A DNA stretch of 64,000 bases from Cytobacillus luteolus (GTDB lineage: Bacteria > Bacillota > Bacilli > Bacillales > Bacillaceae_L), in the NCBI RefSeq assembly GCF_017873715.1, contig NZ_JAGGKM010000002.1:613417-677416 (forward strand). Reading direction: 5' to 3'. Each line of letters starts with the position of its first letter. The stretch's first letter is position 1. Positions 16,536-25,859 of this stretch are shown piece by piece. The notes under the pieces are model-generated. The model was not told the DNA's origin. It did not search any database and saw only the letters and a program-made list of their open reading frames with translations. Made by a program: the position numbers and the translations under genes.

Positions 16536-17159
16536 TTAATAAAGCCTTTGTGAATAGCTTTCTTTTAGTCGTTCCTCCACTTCTTCGACAGTCAGATTCG
16601 TTGTTTTGGCATGAGCAGATAGGATTTTCGCTGCAGAAGGAAGACTTTCTGCAGGAGGCCAAGTGCTAGGTTGCCAAAGCTCAGAGCGTTTAAATGCTTT
16701 AGCACAATGAATAAAACATTCCTCTACTTCGATTGCAATAGCAATTAAAGGTTTTTTTCCATTTACCGACATTTCTTCTAAGAATTCTTCATCCTGAATC
16801 AAACTTGCCTTTCCATTAATACGCAGTGTTTCCTGTAGGCCAGGGATAACGAAGAGTAGTCCCGCATGTGGATTAGAAATTATATTATAAAAAGAATCCA
16901 TTCTTTTGTTTCCAGGTCTCTCAGGTATTAGTAATGTCTTCTCGTCAATAACCTTTATAAATCCTGGGTGGTCTCCTCGGGGAGAAACATCACAATTCCC
17001 ATATTTATCAGAGGTCGATATAACTAAAAAAGGTGAACGTGAAATAAAATCAAGACAATGAGAGTCTAGATAGTCAATGACTTTATTTTTTACTAATTCA
17101 CTAGGCGCACCAAAAAATCCACTTAATTCGTCTTGGGTTTTTATGATTTTTTTAAACAT
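16536..17159 (-). CDS. Pyridoxamine 5'-phosphate oxidase-like FMN-binding protein (MSMEG_1061 type)
   Basis: 207 residues, split-barrel flavin-binding fold. The segment FLVISTSDKYGNCDVSPRGD followed by GFIKVIDEKTLLIPERPGN and AGLLFVIPGLQETLRINGKA is typical of the PPOX family MSMEG_1061 group. Members bind FMN or F420 and reduce or oxidise small molecules; true pyridoxamine phosphate oxidase activity is unlikely. Contains a C-terminal LTVEEVEERLKESY helix usual for the group. Monocistronic. Confidence 0.82.
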   Translation of the reverse strand: MFKKIIKTQDELSGFFGAPSELVKNKVIDYLDSHCLDFISRSPFLVISTSDKYGNCDVSPRGDHPGFIKVIDEKTLLIPERPGNKRMDSFYNIISNPHAGLLFVIPGLQETLRINGKASLIQDEEFLEEMSVNGKKPLIAIAIEVEECFIHCAKAFKRSELWQPSTWPPAESLPSAAKILSAHAKTTNLTVEEVEERLKESYSQRLY

Positions 17160-17309
17160 ATAACCAGCATCCTTATATGTATTTTCAATCTACTATTCTT
17201 TATGTCTAACAATCATATGCGGAATAAACTTAATAATCTAATTTTACCATGAGATAGTAGCACTTCCTACAATTAAAAAAGCTTACCTCAATTAGTAAGC
17301 TTTCTAACC

Positions 17310-17741
17310 TTATGTGTTTGAAGAGAATGTTTCATTTCTTTCTTTTAGTATGTCTTGAATGATCTCAATGTGAAAAGCGGCCCAGGCTTTTTCACGAAAA
17401 TGAACAATTACACTAACACTTAGTGTTGAAAAATAAATGATTCCAAAAATAATCCATAGTGTGCTTCCCTCTTTAAAAAGAAATTCCTGTAACTGCTTTG
17501 AAAACAGAAACAAAAACCATGGCACGGCAGTTACAAAGATCGGCACGATACCTGTACCGTTTTTTTCTTTGATCATGCGATAATAAATTAGTTTTAACGT
17601 TTCAGTATTGATAGATCGGTAATGCTTTTGAATCTCCTCAATCTCGGATAACCCCTTAATACTACTAAACGATTCCCCGTTCTTTAATGTTTTTATTAGT
17701 TGAAGATAAAATTTATGTGCATCCCCACGTAATGAAAACAT
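17310..17741 (-). CDS. Membrane protein of unknown function
   Basis: 143 residues from the ATG at 17741, which has AAGGGATGAAAGC; an upstream in-frame extension to 17807 lacks a ribosome site. Cytoplasmic helical N-terminus (HKFYLQLIKTLKNGESFSSI), two TM segments (GIVPIFVTAVPWFLFLFS and LWIIFGIIYFSTLSVSVIV), and a basic/amphipathic tail. Family not recognised. Confidence 0.68.
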   Translation of the reverse strand: MFSLRGDAHKFYLQLIKTLKNGESFSSIKGLSEIEEIQKHYRSINTETLKLIYYRMIKEKNGTGIVPIFVTAVPWFLFLFSKQLQEFLFKEGSTLWIIFGIIYFSTLSVSVIVHFREKAWAAFHIEIIQDILKERNETFSSNT

Positions 17742-17829
17742 GCTTTCATCCCTTCTACAGAAGAATCTAATAAGGTAGTATTCAACATCTCGCGTAATAA
17801 TATACAAACCTTTGCTAAAATTAATAAAT

Positions 17830-17884
17830 CATTCAATATTCTATTATGGTTTAGTCGCACAAAACCACAATAGAATATTGAATG
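17830..17884 (-). terminator. Long hairpin terminator
   Basis: Arms 17830-17852 and 17862-17884 pair over 23 bases with one mismatch (CATTCAATATTCTATT and its complement). It lies 9 bp after the stop of the next gene on the minus strand and is followed by a T-rich tract. Confidence 0.6.
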
Positions 17885-17892
17885 AAGTGGGA

Positions 17893-18336
17893 TTAACTAG
17901 GTGGACGGGAGAGCTTATACTTAACTTGAGTCGGTTTCCGAAAAGCCTCCTCCGCTATCGCTAGTACAATGGCTAAAGTTAGTTCAGAGTTTAAACTTAA
18001 ATTGATAGCACTCATTAGTTCATCTGCAAGATGGATTGCAAGCCATGAGAAAAAAAAGTCAACTACCATTCTACCCAAAATGATTCTTACTCCAGTAATT
18101 TTCTCAGAGAGCGTGTACTTCGCCAATTTTGAGAAAACATCTGTAATTATGCTTATACCAACATATAGAAGAACAAAAATGAGCATTGAGACCATTGAGT
18201 CATAATGAACTCCGGTTAGGTGTAAGACCCCTAGTATTCCGAAAAAATATAGACTAAATACAGAGGAAATGACCACGAAAAACAAAAAAATCATAGCACT
18301 CCAAACTATGACTTTATCCTTACCTCTGTTATTCAT
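17893..18336 (-). CDS. Four-TM membrane protein, possibly YrvL family
   Basis: 147 residues with four predicted membrane helices (about 12-36, 46-64, 85-105 and 110-130). The ATG lies one base after the TGA of the CoA pyrophosphatase gene, so translation is coupled. The layout and the LSEKITGVRIILGR...AEEAFRKPT segments recall the YrvL family, whose B. subtilis member regulates the sigma-O system, but this is from memory and not firm. No sigO/rsoA partners are seen in the window. Confidence 0.6.
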   Translation of the reverse strand: MNNRGKDKVIVWSAMIFLFFVVISSVFSLYFFGILGVLHLTGVHYDSMVSMLIFVLLYVGISIITDVFSKLAKYTLSEKITGVRIILGRMVVDFFFSWLAIHLADELMSAINLSLNSELTLAIVLAIAEEAFRKPTQVKYKLSRPPS

Positions 18337-18337
18337 T

Positions 18338-18973
18338 TCAGCCTCCCCTTTTACTTTTTTGATTTAAAAGTTCTAGAAAGTGTGTAAGGATTCGCGCGGT
18401 GAGTCCCCATATCACCCGGCCCTCATAATGATAAAAGTATTCATCTACCTTACGTGCCGCCCAATTGTAATCCTTTCCACCTTCAATTAAATTAAAAGGA
18501 AAGTTTGGTTCAGGTTGAAGATTGAAATTTATCTTATAACAATCAGGTTTTGTGCTTTGAAAGTAAGATAGTGGTACGGTAAATATCTCTTCAACTTCAG
18601 TAGGATTAGGAATGATCCTCTCCGGCTCGGTTATTAAACCAACATAAGGATATATGATTGTTCCAAAAGCGGTAACCATATAATCAAGTGGCCAAACGTT
18701 TTCAATATAGGACTCTGAAATACCTAACTCCTCAGTTGTCTCACGAATAGCTGTGTAACGATCATTTTGGTCATCTGGATCAATTCTTCCTCCTGGAAAA
18801 CATATCTCTCCAGGCTGTCTTCTCAAATTTTGAGAACGGACTTCAAATAGAATGTGGGTTTCGCCACCTTTTTCAAGCAAAGGGAGCAGAACAGAAAACT
18901 GTGCGAAGTTTTCACTTCCCATAATTTTTCTTGTTCGATTTTCTAATTGCCTTTGTATGTGCTTTAGATCCAT
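18338..18973 (-). CDS. CoA pyrophosphatase, Nudix (NudL type)
   Basis: 211 residues. CoA-specific Nudix signature LRRQPGEICFPGGRIDPDD precedes the Nudix box, whose catalytic residues are Arg77, Glu78, Glu81 and Glu82. The C-terminal VIWGLTARIL motif is typical of the UPF0035/NudL group, which cleaves CoA to phosphopantetheine and 3',5'-ADP. Upstream of and translationally coupled to the four-TM protein. Confidence 0.88.
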   Translation of the reverse strand: MDLKHIQRQLENRTRKIMGSENFAQFSVLLPLLEKGGETHILFEVRSQNLRRQPGEICFPGGRIDPDDQNDRYTAIRETTEELGISESYIENVWPLDYMVTAFGTIIYPYVGLITEPERIIPNPTEVEEIFTVPLSYFQSTKPDCYKINFNLQPEPNFPFNLIEGGKDYNWAARKVDEYFYHYEGRVIWGLTARILTHFLELLNQKSKRGG

Positions 18974-19208
18974 CTCTACGCCTCTCTACTTAATTTTTCT
19001 TATTAGTATATGATTATTTAGACTAAAAATGAAGGATGTTCTATTTTAAGTGTTATTTTGGTATATGTAGTACTCAACTTTATATTATACAAAATGTTAT
19101 CTAAATTAGCTAAAATAGGCACTTAATCAGTGGTACAACTCTCTATAAAACATTCAATTATCCGAATTATTTGGTACTATCTTTTTTGAATTGAGGTGGA
19201 ATTTTAAA

Positions 19209-19499
19209 TTGAACCATACTACCGTAGCCATTCTAAAAGACTTATACGAAAAACAACAAAATAAACTCTGGAAGCCATCGATTGAAACTTATGGTCTTCA
19301 GGAAAAATCTCAAACCATGAAAATAAAAGAAATCATGTTTCATATATTTGAGTTAGAAAAGTTAGGCTTTGTTCAGTTTGACCGAACTCCCTGTCAGCAG
19401 CAGTGCATCCCCTACCATCCTTTTTATCGAAATAATTGCATATCGATTTGGTGGGAAGAGATTAAAATAACGTATAAAGGAATTGAGTTTCTAAAATGA
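19209..19499 (+). CDS. Small hypothetical protein, possible winged-helix fold
   Basis: 96 residues from the TTG at 19209, which has GAGGTGG nine bases upstream; the TTG at 19191 has none. Sequence NHTTVAILKDLYEKQ ... MFHIFELEKLGFVQFDRTP ... IKITYKGIEFLK resembles a small winged helix (helix, LEKLGFV wing, ITYKGIEFL end as in MarR/PadR-like domains). Three Cys in the middle (CQQQC and C). No named family recognised. Confidence 0.6.
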   Translation: MNHTTVAILKDLYEKQQNKLWKPSIETYGLQEKSQTMKIKEIMFHIFELEKLGFVQFDRTPCQQQCIPYHPFYRNNCISIWWEEIKITYKGIEFLK

Positions 19500-19529
19500 T
19501 CGTCCCCTTCATACTATAGTTAAGGGGCG
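19500..19529 (+). terminator. Terminator
   Basis: TCGTCCCCTT and AAGGGGCGA arms with a 12-nt loop, followed by TTATTATTT. Confidence 0.7.
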
Positions 19530-19694
19530 ATTATTATTTATATTTATGAATAAAATGTGATTTTTTTACAAAATTATACATTTAGTTACCAAATTATGTT
19601 ATTTTAATTATTAAGCAACTATATACATAGTGGATATTGGTACAAACTTCTCAGTAATGACTGGATGATTCTATTATAGAAAGAGGGGATTTGA

Positions 19695-20270
19695 TTGAAG
19701 AAAGTAAGATTGTTGCTATTATCATTACTACTGTTTATGGTATACCCTAACTTTATCTTTGCTAGTGAAGGTTCATCTTCATTTACAAAAGCGTTAGAGG
19801 AACGACTAGAGTCTGCAAGCTCGTATAATGACCCAAACACAGTTACGATTGTAGACTCCATTTCTCTTAAAGGCGAAGTATTTAAGGTTGTTACAAAAGA
19901 TAATCCTGAGACACCTGAAGACGAAACTGAAACAGAAACCTATGAATCAACGATCATAGCTGCATTAGTGGAGTATCAGCAGGTTCGTGACTCCATTTTT
20001 AAATTTAATAAAACCGAAATTTATTATTACGATTTAGATAATAACGAGTTTTTAGAGGTATCTAATGTAATTGGGAATCCTGAATTTGAAACCTTTAATA
20101 ATGAAAACTCTGAGAACGTTCATAAAGAGATAACGCCCTTTTCATCTACGCTTGTGATTCTCTTAATTTTAAGTGCCTGTTTCTTAGTGCCTGTTTTAAT
20201 CTTTATGTTTCATGGCACTTCAGGTTCAGGTCAGTACATTAATACACATGGAAGAAAAGCTTCTTATTAA
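19695..20270 (+). CDS. Exported membrane-anchored protein of unknown function
   Basis: 191 residues from TTG with AGAGGGGAT upstream. Signal peptide at 1-25 (LLLLSLLLFMVYPNFIFA), an extracytoplasmic acidic domain including DNPETPEDETETETYES, a C-terminal TM helix (about 153-175) and a short polar tail. The topology is N-out with one C-terminal anchor. Family not recognised. Confidence 0.7.
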   Translation: MKKVRLLLLSLLLFMVYPNFIFASEGSSSFTKALEERLESASSYNDPNTVTIVDSISLKGEVFKVVTKDNPETPEDETETETYESTIIAALVEYQQVRDSIFKFNKTEIYYYDLDNNEFLEVSNVIGNPEFETFNNENSENVHKEITPFSSTLVILLILSACFLVPVLIFMFHGTSGSGQYINTHGRKASY

Positions 20271-20275
20271 TGAAC

Positions 20276-20305
20276 AAACGCTTGGGAAATTCCCCAAGCG
20301 TTTTT
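20276..20305. terminator. Bidirectional terminator
   Basis: AAACGCTTGGG / CCCCAAGCGTTTTT hairpin between convergent genes. Confidence 0.85.
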
Positions 20306-20321
20306 GTGTGCTATGCTTTAA

Positions 20322-21188
20322 TTACTCTTCCTCGTTACTTACTCCCAATTTTTGATAGATATCTTTACCGTTAATTGTCCAAGGGCCAGTTGTACTTTCT
20401 CTTTCTAATTGAAATTCTGTATGTAAGCTCACTTTCCCTTTTCCACTAACATACATCTTCATTTCAACTGGAACTCTCAAAAAGGACATATTTGAAAGTG
20501 TTTCTTTAGACAATTCTTTATCAATTTTTACTTTTATTTGCTCTATATCCGAAGTATCTCTGAAAAGCTTGTCCACACTCCCTCTTTGCACAGTTAGCGC
20601 TAATATTTTCTTATCTCTCTGGACAATCCCTTCTGAGAAAATATGAATGAGCTCGTATGGATTAGACCGAAGTACATAATCCTCTAATTGGCCAGCTGCT
20701 TTTAAGATCATTAATTTATGAGCTCTATTCGCAAGTTTTGAACGGTGTGTAGTGCTATCAATAAAATGAACACAAAAGTGGCCTGGAAATCCATTTTGTA
20801 TAGCCCCGGCTCCATGAGGCATACCATGCATAGAAGCAGCTAGGATATTATCGTCCTTTAACACAAAAATCGCTCTTCTTTTCCAGCTCCACTTTCCACT
20901 ATAGATCTCTTTCATGATTTTTGTATCTTTCCTAGTAAGTGGCTGCACATCAGCATGACTTCTGCCCGCTCTACGCTGAACCTGGAATTGCATTCCAGTT
21001 TCTACATCAATAATCGTAAATACAGATTTATATGGAATTATTGTATTGACCAGCTCCCACGGCAAAACCTCAACCGTGAAGCTTATAGGATTATCTATGT
21101 CCTGAATCTCAACTGCTTTCGTATTTAACGTTTTGAATCCAAACAATATACTCACAATCATTAGAACCTTGCTGATTTTAATTAACAT
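20322..21188 (-). CDS. Exported protein with a divergent L,D-transpeptidase-like core
   Basis: 288 residues from the ATG at 21188 (TGAGG ten bases before); upstream ATGs at 21194 and 21203 are less well placed. Signal peptide at 1-25. The middle holds MHGMPHGAGAI, about ten residues later NGFPGHFCVHF and then a HRSK(L/A)N stretch. Similar NGFxGHFCIHF modules occur in clostridial wall proteins with peptidoglycan-binding domains. The His...Cys layout recalls the HG...SHGC(V/I)R site of L,D-transpeptidases, though the SHGCxR signature is not conserved. The C-terminal third (about 195-288) is unassigned. Probably acts on or near the cell wall. Confidence 0.6.
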   Translation of the reverse strand: MLIKISKVLMIVSILFGFKTLNTKAVEIQDIDNPISFTVEVLPWELVNTIIPYKSVFTIIDVETGMQFQVQRRAGRSHADVQPLTRKDTKIMKEIYSGKWSWKRRAIFVLKDDNILAASMHGMPHGAGAIQNGFPGHFCVHFIDSTTHRSKLANRAHKLMILKAAGQLEDYVLRSNPYELIHIFSEGIVQRDKKILALTVQRGSVDKLFRDTSDIEQIKVKIDKELSKETLSNMSFLRVPVEMKMYVSGKGKVSLHTEFQLERESTTGPWTINGKDIYQKLGVSNEEE

Positions 21189-21331
21189 TATCATAAACCT
21201 CATTCTTTTTTGTTATTACTATTTTTGTTCAAACTTTAAGATTCGATAAATGAAAAATACTGGAATTAAAATACAGCAACATTAAAAAGTAATCCTCTTC
21301 TCATACTAAGAATAGGAGGCTGATTATTTTT

Positions 21332-22201
21332 ATGAAATTGTTGAGTATTTTGGCACTTATGTCGATTTTTTTACAACCAATCAACCCACAAGAAAATTTG
21401 ATTCTTACCAAAAAGGGCGAGACCATTTCTATAGTAAACAGAGGCGAGTTTTCCATCCCCCTCTTAACCGTACCAGTTATAGATGAGTCTAAGTACAACC
21501 AATTTATTAATGACTTAGATTCTCTTGTATATGAAAAACCGATAAATGCAAAATTTGGAAAGTACGGTGAATTACTCCAAGAAAAAGTTGGCTATAGATT
21601 AAATCAAGATAAATTTAGAAGCATGTTTTATAACTACTTTTTTAATGAGGGCCCTCTAAAAGTAGCAATCCCTCTTTCTACAATTTACCCTAGGGTGGAC
21701 AGTGAATTGCTTGTCTCAATACATACAAAACAGATTGGGCAATATATGACCTATTATAAAACACGTAATAAAGAGCGGTCTCATAATATTGGACTAGCAA
21801 CCGAAGCAATAAACAACACTGTTGTTTTTCCTGGAGAAACGTTTTCTTTCAATGAAGTAGTAGGAAAAAGAACCGAGGAAAAAGGATATCTTCCTGCTCC
21901 CATCATTATTAAAGGTGAGTTATCTGAGGGAATTGGTGGTGGGATATGCCAGGTCTCTTCAACACTTTTTAATTCCGTTGATTTAGCTGGACTAGATATT
22001 GTACAGAGATACTCACATAGTAAGCAAGTTCCATATGTACCACCTGGAAGAGATGCAACTGTTAGTTGGTATGGTCCTGATTTTCGATTTAAAAATACGT
22101 ACAATCAACCTATATTAATTCGTGCCTTTACTTCAGGCGGAAGGTGTATTATCAAGATTTATTCCTCTGATGTAATTAACTACAAACCAAGAACAATATA
22201 G
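21332..22201 (+). CDS. VanW family protein
   Basis: 289 residues. A signal-like hydrophobic start is followed by an N-terminal domain (about 25-145) and a VanW domain (about 145-285) with RSHNIGLATEAIN, FPGETFSFNEVVG, GGGICQVSSTLFN and VPPGRDATVSWYGPDF motifs. VanW domains are common in Gram-positive cell-surface proteins and in some vancomycin resistance clusters; biochemical role unresolved, no resistance genes are nearby. AGGAGG lies 12 bases before the ATG. Operon with the DUF421 gene 11 bp downstream. Confidence 0.87.
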   Translation: MKLLSILALMSIFLQPINPQENLILTKKGETISIVNRGEFSIPLLTVPVIDESKYNQFINDLDSLVYEKPINAKFGKYGELLQEKVGYRLNQDKFRSMFYNYFFNEGPLKVAIPLSTIYPRVDSELLVSIHTKQIGQYMTYYKTRNKERSHNIGLATEAINNTVVFPGETFSFNEVVGKRTEEKGYLPAPIIIKGELSEGIGGGICQVSSTLFNSVDLAGLDIVQRYSHSKQVPYVPPGRDATVSWYGPDFRFKNTYNQPILIRAFTSGGRCIIKIYSSDVINYKPRTI

Positions 22202-22212
22202 GGGGAAAGGAA

Positions 22213-22935
22213 ATGGGTGAAACTTTGAAAGAGATACTTGTTGTGTATGGTCGAATACTTACTATCTATCCATTACTATTATTTGCGGCATTAATGATGG
22301 GAAAGCGCTCTATCGGTGAACTACCCGTCTTTGACTTTTTAATCATTTTATCCTTAGGTTCACTTGTCGGTGCAGACATTGCAGACCCGAAGATTGTCCA
22401 TTTACACACTGCCTTAGCCGTTGTTGGTGTTGCACTTTTACAACGTGTGTTTTCAAGTTGGTCCATTAAAAGACGTTGGTTTGGAAGGTTAATTACCTTT
22501 GAACCAACCATAGTCATTCGAAATGGAGAATTTGTTATGGGTGCAATGAAGAAGATTCGTTATTCATTAGATAATATTTTACAGATGCTAAGAGAGAAAG
22601 ATGTTTTTGATCTTAGCGAAGTCGATGTTGGAATTATTGAGGCTAACGGTAAATTAACCGTATTAAAAAAGGCTACTAAATTAACACCTACTTTAGAAGA
22701 CCTTAATATTTTCAAAAGTAAAGCGGGTGTCTCTTATCCGGTCATAGTTGAAGGAAAAATATACACCGATATCCTCAACCAGTTAGAATTGGATGAAGCA
22801 TGGGTTCTAGGTGAGCTTTCAAAACATGGTCTAAATCGAAATGACATTTTCTTCGCTTCAGTAAATGCAAAAAACGAACTCACTTATTCAGTTGTAAATA
22901 ATAAGACCAGTTCTCCACCAGATATTTTGCATTAG
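22213..22935 (+). CDS. DUF421 (YetF/YkjA type) membrane protein
   Basis: 240 residues. Three N-terminal TM helices (about 12-30, 40-55, 62-80; LLLFAALMMGKRSIGELPVFD and LSLGSLVGADIADP are family signatures) then a cytoplasmic DUF421 domain with PTIVIRNGEFV, REKDVFDLSEVD and ANGKLTVLKK. B. subtilis relatives affect spore germination or stress but have no defined biochemical role. Follows VanW with AGGGGGAAAGGAA; co-transcription is likely. Confidence 0.88.
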   Translation: MGETLKEILVVYGRILTIYPLLLFAALMMGKRSIGELPVFDFLIILSLGSLVGADIADPKIVHLHTALAVVGVALLQRVFSSWSIKRRWFGRLITFEPTIVIRNGEFVMGAMKKIRYSLDNILQMLREKDVFDLSEVDVGIIEANGKLTVLKKATKLTPTLEDLNIFKSKAGVSYPVIVEGKIYTDILNQLELDEAWVLGELSKHGLNRNDIFFASVNAKNELTYSVVNNKTSSPPDILH

Positions 22936-22978
22936 AAATAACCCTAAGAATCCCCTGCGAGCAAGGCACACAGGGAAT

Positions 22979-23665
22979 TTACTTCACACTTAAAAAGCTC
23001 TTAAATCTATTGACTAGTTTTTTTGTAAATACTTGAAAATCAAATGATTGGTCTGCTGACTGTTGATATAATAGTCGAACTGATTCAATGATCCATAATG
23101 GAATCCTTTTGCCGTCTATTAAATCATAGTACTCTTCATACCCTTGTTTTAAATAATTCCAGCGATAATCGTTACCGGGGTGAATATATTCTGAAACGTC
23201 TAACAGCTTAGCTTTTCCATTTTGAAGTAAAATATTTTTTAAATGAATGTCCCTTGGATTTAACCCCTTCCTCAGACAGTCATCTCTTGCTTCCTCAACA
23301 TCCTTTAACACACTGTATGGGATATGTGTGCCGGTTCGAAGACAGTCATATAAGGTCATACCTTCTTCGTAGCTTATAACAAGATAATTATGGCCTCTAC
23401 CGAATAAGACTGGAAACCATTCTGCTTTCCCTAGCTTTTGATACACTAAGAACTCAGCATCCAACTTACTTAATTTATCTTCTGCATACACCTTAAAAGC
23501 AAAAGAAGGTTCATATCGCTGCTTGAATACAGCTGCATCTGTACCAACCCCAATACACTCTAATACTTGACTATACTGACCTATTGTTACCAGTTCATTA
23601 TTTTTAGTTGAAGTGATTTTTATATTACGTAGATCCTCATCAACACTCTTCCATCTGTCCTCCAT
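22979..23665 (-). CDS. Small protein kinase-like protein (YrzF type)
   Basis: 228 residues from ATG 23665, preceded by AAAGGGTAGTGG; the frame also has ATG at 23698 directly abutting the TAA of the upstream gene. Kinase-fold hallmarks are ECIGVGTDAAVFK (glycine loop), the Lys58 of FAFKVYAED, the catalytic loop NPRDIHLKNILL and the metal-binding Asp in KLLDVSEYIHPGND. The subfamily matches compact serine/threonine kinase-like proteins of Bacillus such as YrzF. Substrate unknown. In an operon with the membrane protein upstream. Confidence 0.8.
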   Translation of the reverse strand: MEDRWKSVDEDLRNIKITSTKNNELVTIGQYSQVLECIGVGTDAAVFKQRYEPSFAFKVYAEDKLSKLDAEFLVYQKLGKAEWFPVLFGRGHNYLVISYEEGMTLYDCLRTGTHIPYSVLKDVEEARDDCLRKGLNPRDIHLKNILLQNGKAKLLDVSEYIHPGNDYRWNYLKQGYEEYYDLIDGKRIPLWIIESVRLLYQQSADQSFDFQVFTKKLVNRFKSFLSVK

Positions 23666-23698
23666 ATGACCACTACCCTTTGTATTATTTGGGTACAT

Positions 23699-24217
23699 TT
23701 AAGAAAGAGAACGAATAAGATTTTCCATCTCCTTGAGCAATTGCGGATATTCCACTATATTAACTGCAAGAATCCCCAAAGAAATAATAACATAAATTCG
23801 TACCCACTGAGGTCTAATTAAACGTGTAAATGGTTTCAGATAAGTTATATACCTACCAACTAATCCAGATACAGGAAATGTAAGTAAAAGAGCAAAAAAT
23901 AAAATAGTGATTACCCAGGCATTTCTGATTTCATACACTTTATATTGTAATAACCATAACGATTTAACATTTTCATCTGTTATACGAAAAGAATACTGCT
24001 CTTTTTCCATCCCTATAAAGTTTGTTTCCGTAATAATTAGTATATCGTCACTAAGTGTTGAATGATAACCATTTGGATAGAAACTAAAGGAATCAATTAT
24101 TAGAACAGTTATTATTGATAAGCAAATATATATACAACTAAAAATAGAAATGAGTGTTAGTTTACTTTTCTTTTTCTCCTTCATTGTAGCCCAACTTTCT
24201 AAAAGAGTTAGGGACAT
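23699..24217 (-). CDS. Membrane protein upstream of the kinase-like gene
   Basis: 172 residues. TM helices at about 20-42, 97-118 (VITILFFALLLTFPVSGLVG) and 140-160, with a 50-residue extracytoplasmic loop between the first two. The ATG has a weak ribosome site; an internal ATG 11 codons later is equally possible. Stop codon abuts the next ATG (TAAATG). Not recognised; the pairing with a kinase-like protein suggests a shared process. Confidence 0.62.
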   Translation of the reverse strand: MSLTLLESWATMKEKKKSKLTLISIFSCIYICLSIITVLIIDSFSFYPNGYHSTLSDDILIITETNFIGMEKEQYSFRITDENVKSLWLLQYKVYEIRNAWVITILFFALLLTFPVSGLVGRYITYLKPFTRLIRPQWVRIYVIISLGILAVNIVEYPQLLKEMENLIRSLS

Positions 24218-24350
24218 TTTTCATATATAATACATATTATTACTACATATTATTACTACATATTTTGTCTTATGGCATTATTTTGCCCCTAGGTCTCCAT
24301 TATGGGCAGAATCTAAGATATTATTCTAGAAAAATAGGCATTTATCCCTT

Positions 24351-24377
24351 ACAAAACGTAACTTTTTCCATAGTATA
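24351..24377 (+). promoter_or_regulatory. Putative sigma-K-type promoter
   Basis: CATAGTATA (24369-24377) with AC 16 bases upstream (24351-24352), preceded by GGCATTTATCCCTTAC, which recurs almost unchanged before the next YjcZ gene. Confidence 0.55.
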
Positions 24378-24408
24378 TAGTAAATAACACAATGGAGGTG
24401 TTATTCTG

Positions 24409-24495
24409 ATGAGTGGAGTTGGTTATGGCGGTGGATTCGCACTAATCGTAGTGCTTTTCATCTTGTTGATCATTGTTGGCGCATCTTGGATGTAA
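24409..24495 (+). CDS. YjcZ family sporulation protein, copy A
   Basis: 28 residues, MSGVGYGGGFALIVVLFILL followed by IIVGASWM. Same family as the 14.1-kb gene. Ribosome site ATGGAGGTGTTATTCTG. The protein is identical to copy B 274 bp downstream, while a few codons differ, so the duplication is not brand new and the sequence is under selection. Confidence 0.88.
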   Translation: MSGVGYGGGFALIVVLFILLIIVGASWM

Positions 24496-24529
24496 TTTAA
24501 TTAAATAATCATAAGTTCGGATATAGCAG

Positions 24530-24561
24530 GAGCCCTATTCTTCAATTTGAAGATAGGGCTC
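24530..24561 (+). terminator. Terminator of YjcZ copy A
   Basis: GAGCCCTATTCTTCAA / TTGAAGATAGGGCTC with one mismatch, then TTTT. Confidence 0.87.
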
Positions 24562-24622
24562 TTTTATGTTTAATATTATTGCAAAAAATCATTTTCCCGG
24601 AAAAACTGGGCGTTTATCCCTT

Positions 24623-24650
24623 ACGAAACAACCCATCATTCCATAGTATA
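24623..24650 (+). promoter_or_regulatory. Putative sigma-K-type promoter
   Basis: CATAGTATA (24642-24650), AC 17 bases upstream (24623-24624), with the same TTTATCCCTTAC lead-in as copy A. Confidence 0.55.
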
Positions 24651-24682
24651 TAGTAAGTAACACAAATGGAGGTGTTATTCTA

Positions 24683-24769
24683 ATGAGTGGAGTTGGTTAT
24701 GGTGGTGGATTCGCACTAATCGTTGTGCTATTCATCTTGTTAATCATTGTTGGCGCATCTTGGATGTAA
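24683..24769 (+). CDS. YjcZ family sporulation protein, copy B
   Basis: 28 residues, identical to copy A; differences in the gene are synonymous (for example GGC/GGT, GTA/GTT, CTT/CTA). Its own promoter, ribosome site and terminator were duplicated with it, so each copy is a separate transcription unit. Confidence 0.88.
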   Translation: MSGVGYGGGFALIVVLFILLIIVGASWM

Positions 24770-24800
24770 TTTAACTAAATAAATTTAGTTTAAAATATAA

Positions 24801-24825
24801 GAACTCTGTTTTTTTAACAGAGTTC
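24801..24825 (+). terminator. Terminator of YjcZ copy B
   Basis: GAACTCTGTT / AACAGAGTTC with TTTTT loop and a following TTTGTTTG. Confidence 0.85.
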
Positions 24826-24870
24826 TTTGTTTGTATACTTACTCATTTATAAACTACCAATAGAAGTGCA

Positions 24871-25656
<786 letters not shown>

Positions 25657-25859
25657 CTATCTGTACTGTAATTTACATAAACTTGCTTAAAATAGAAATG
25701 TTAACGAAACTATTCCTATCATATTCATCACTTTAAAATTCGATTTTTGTTACTGTAACTAAACATCTACCTTTTCTTAAACTTTTTGTAACTTTTACCC
25801 TTCTCCTTTTTTATAAAATCAATTTGTAAACAACATTATAACCTTTTGGAGGAAAGCTA

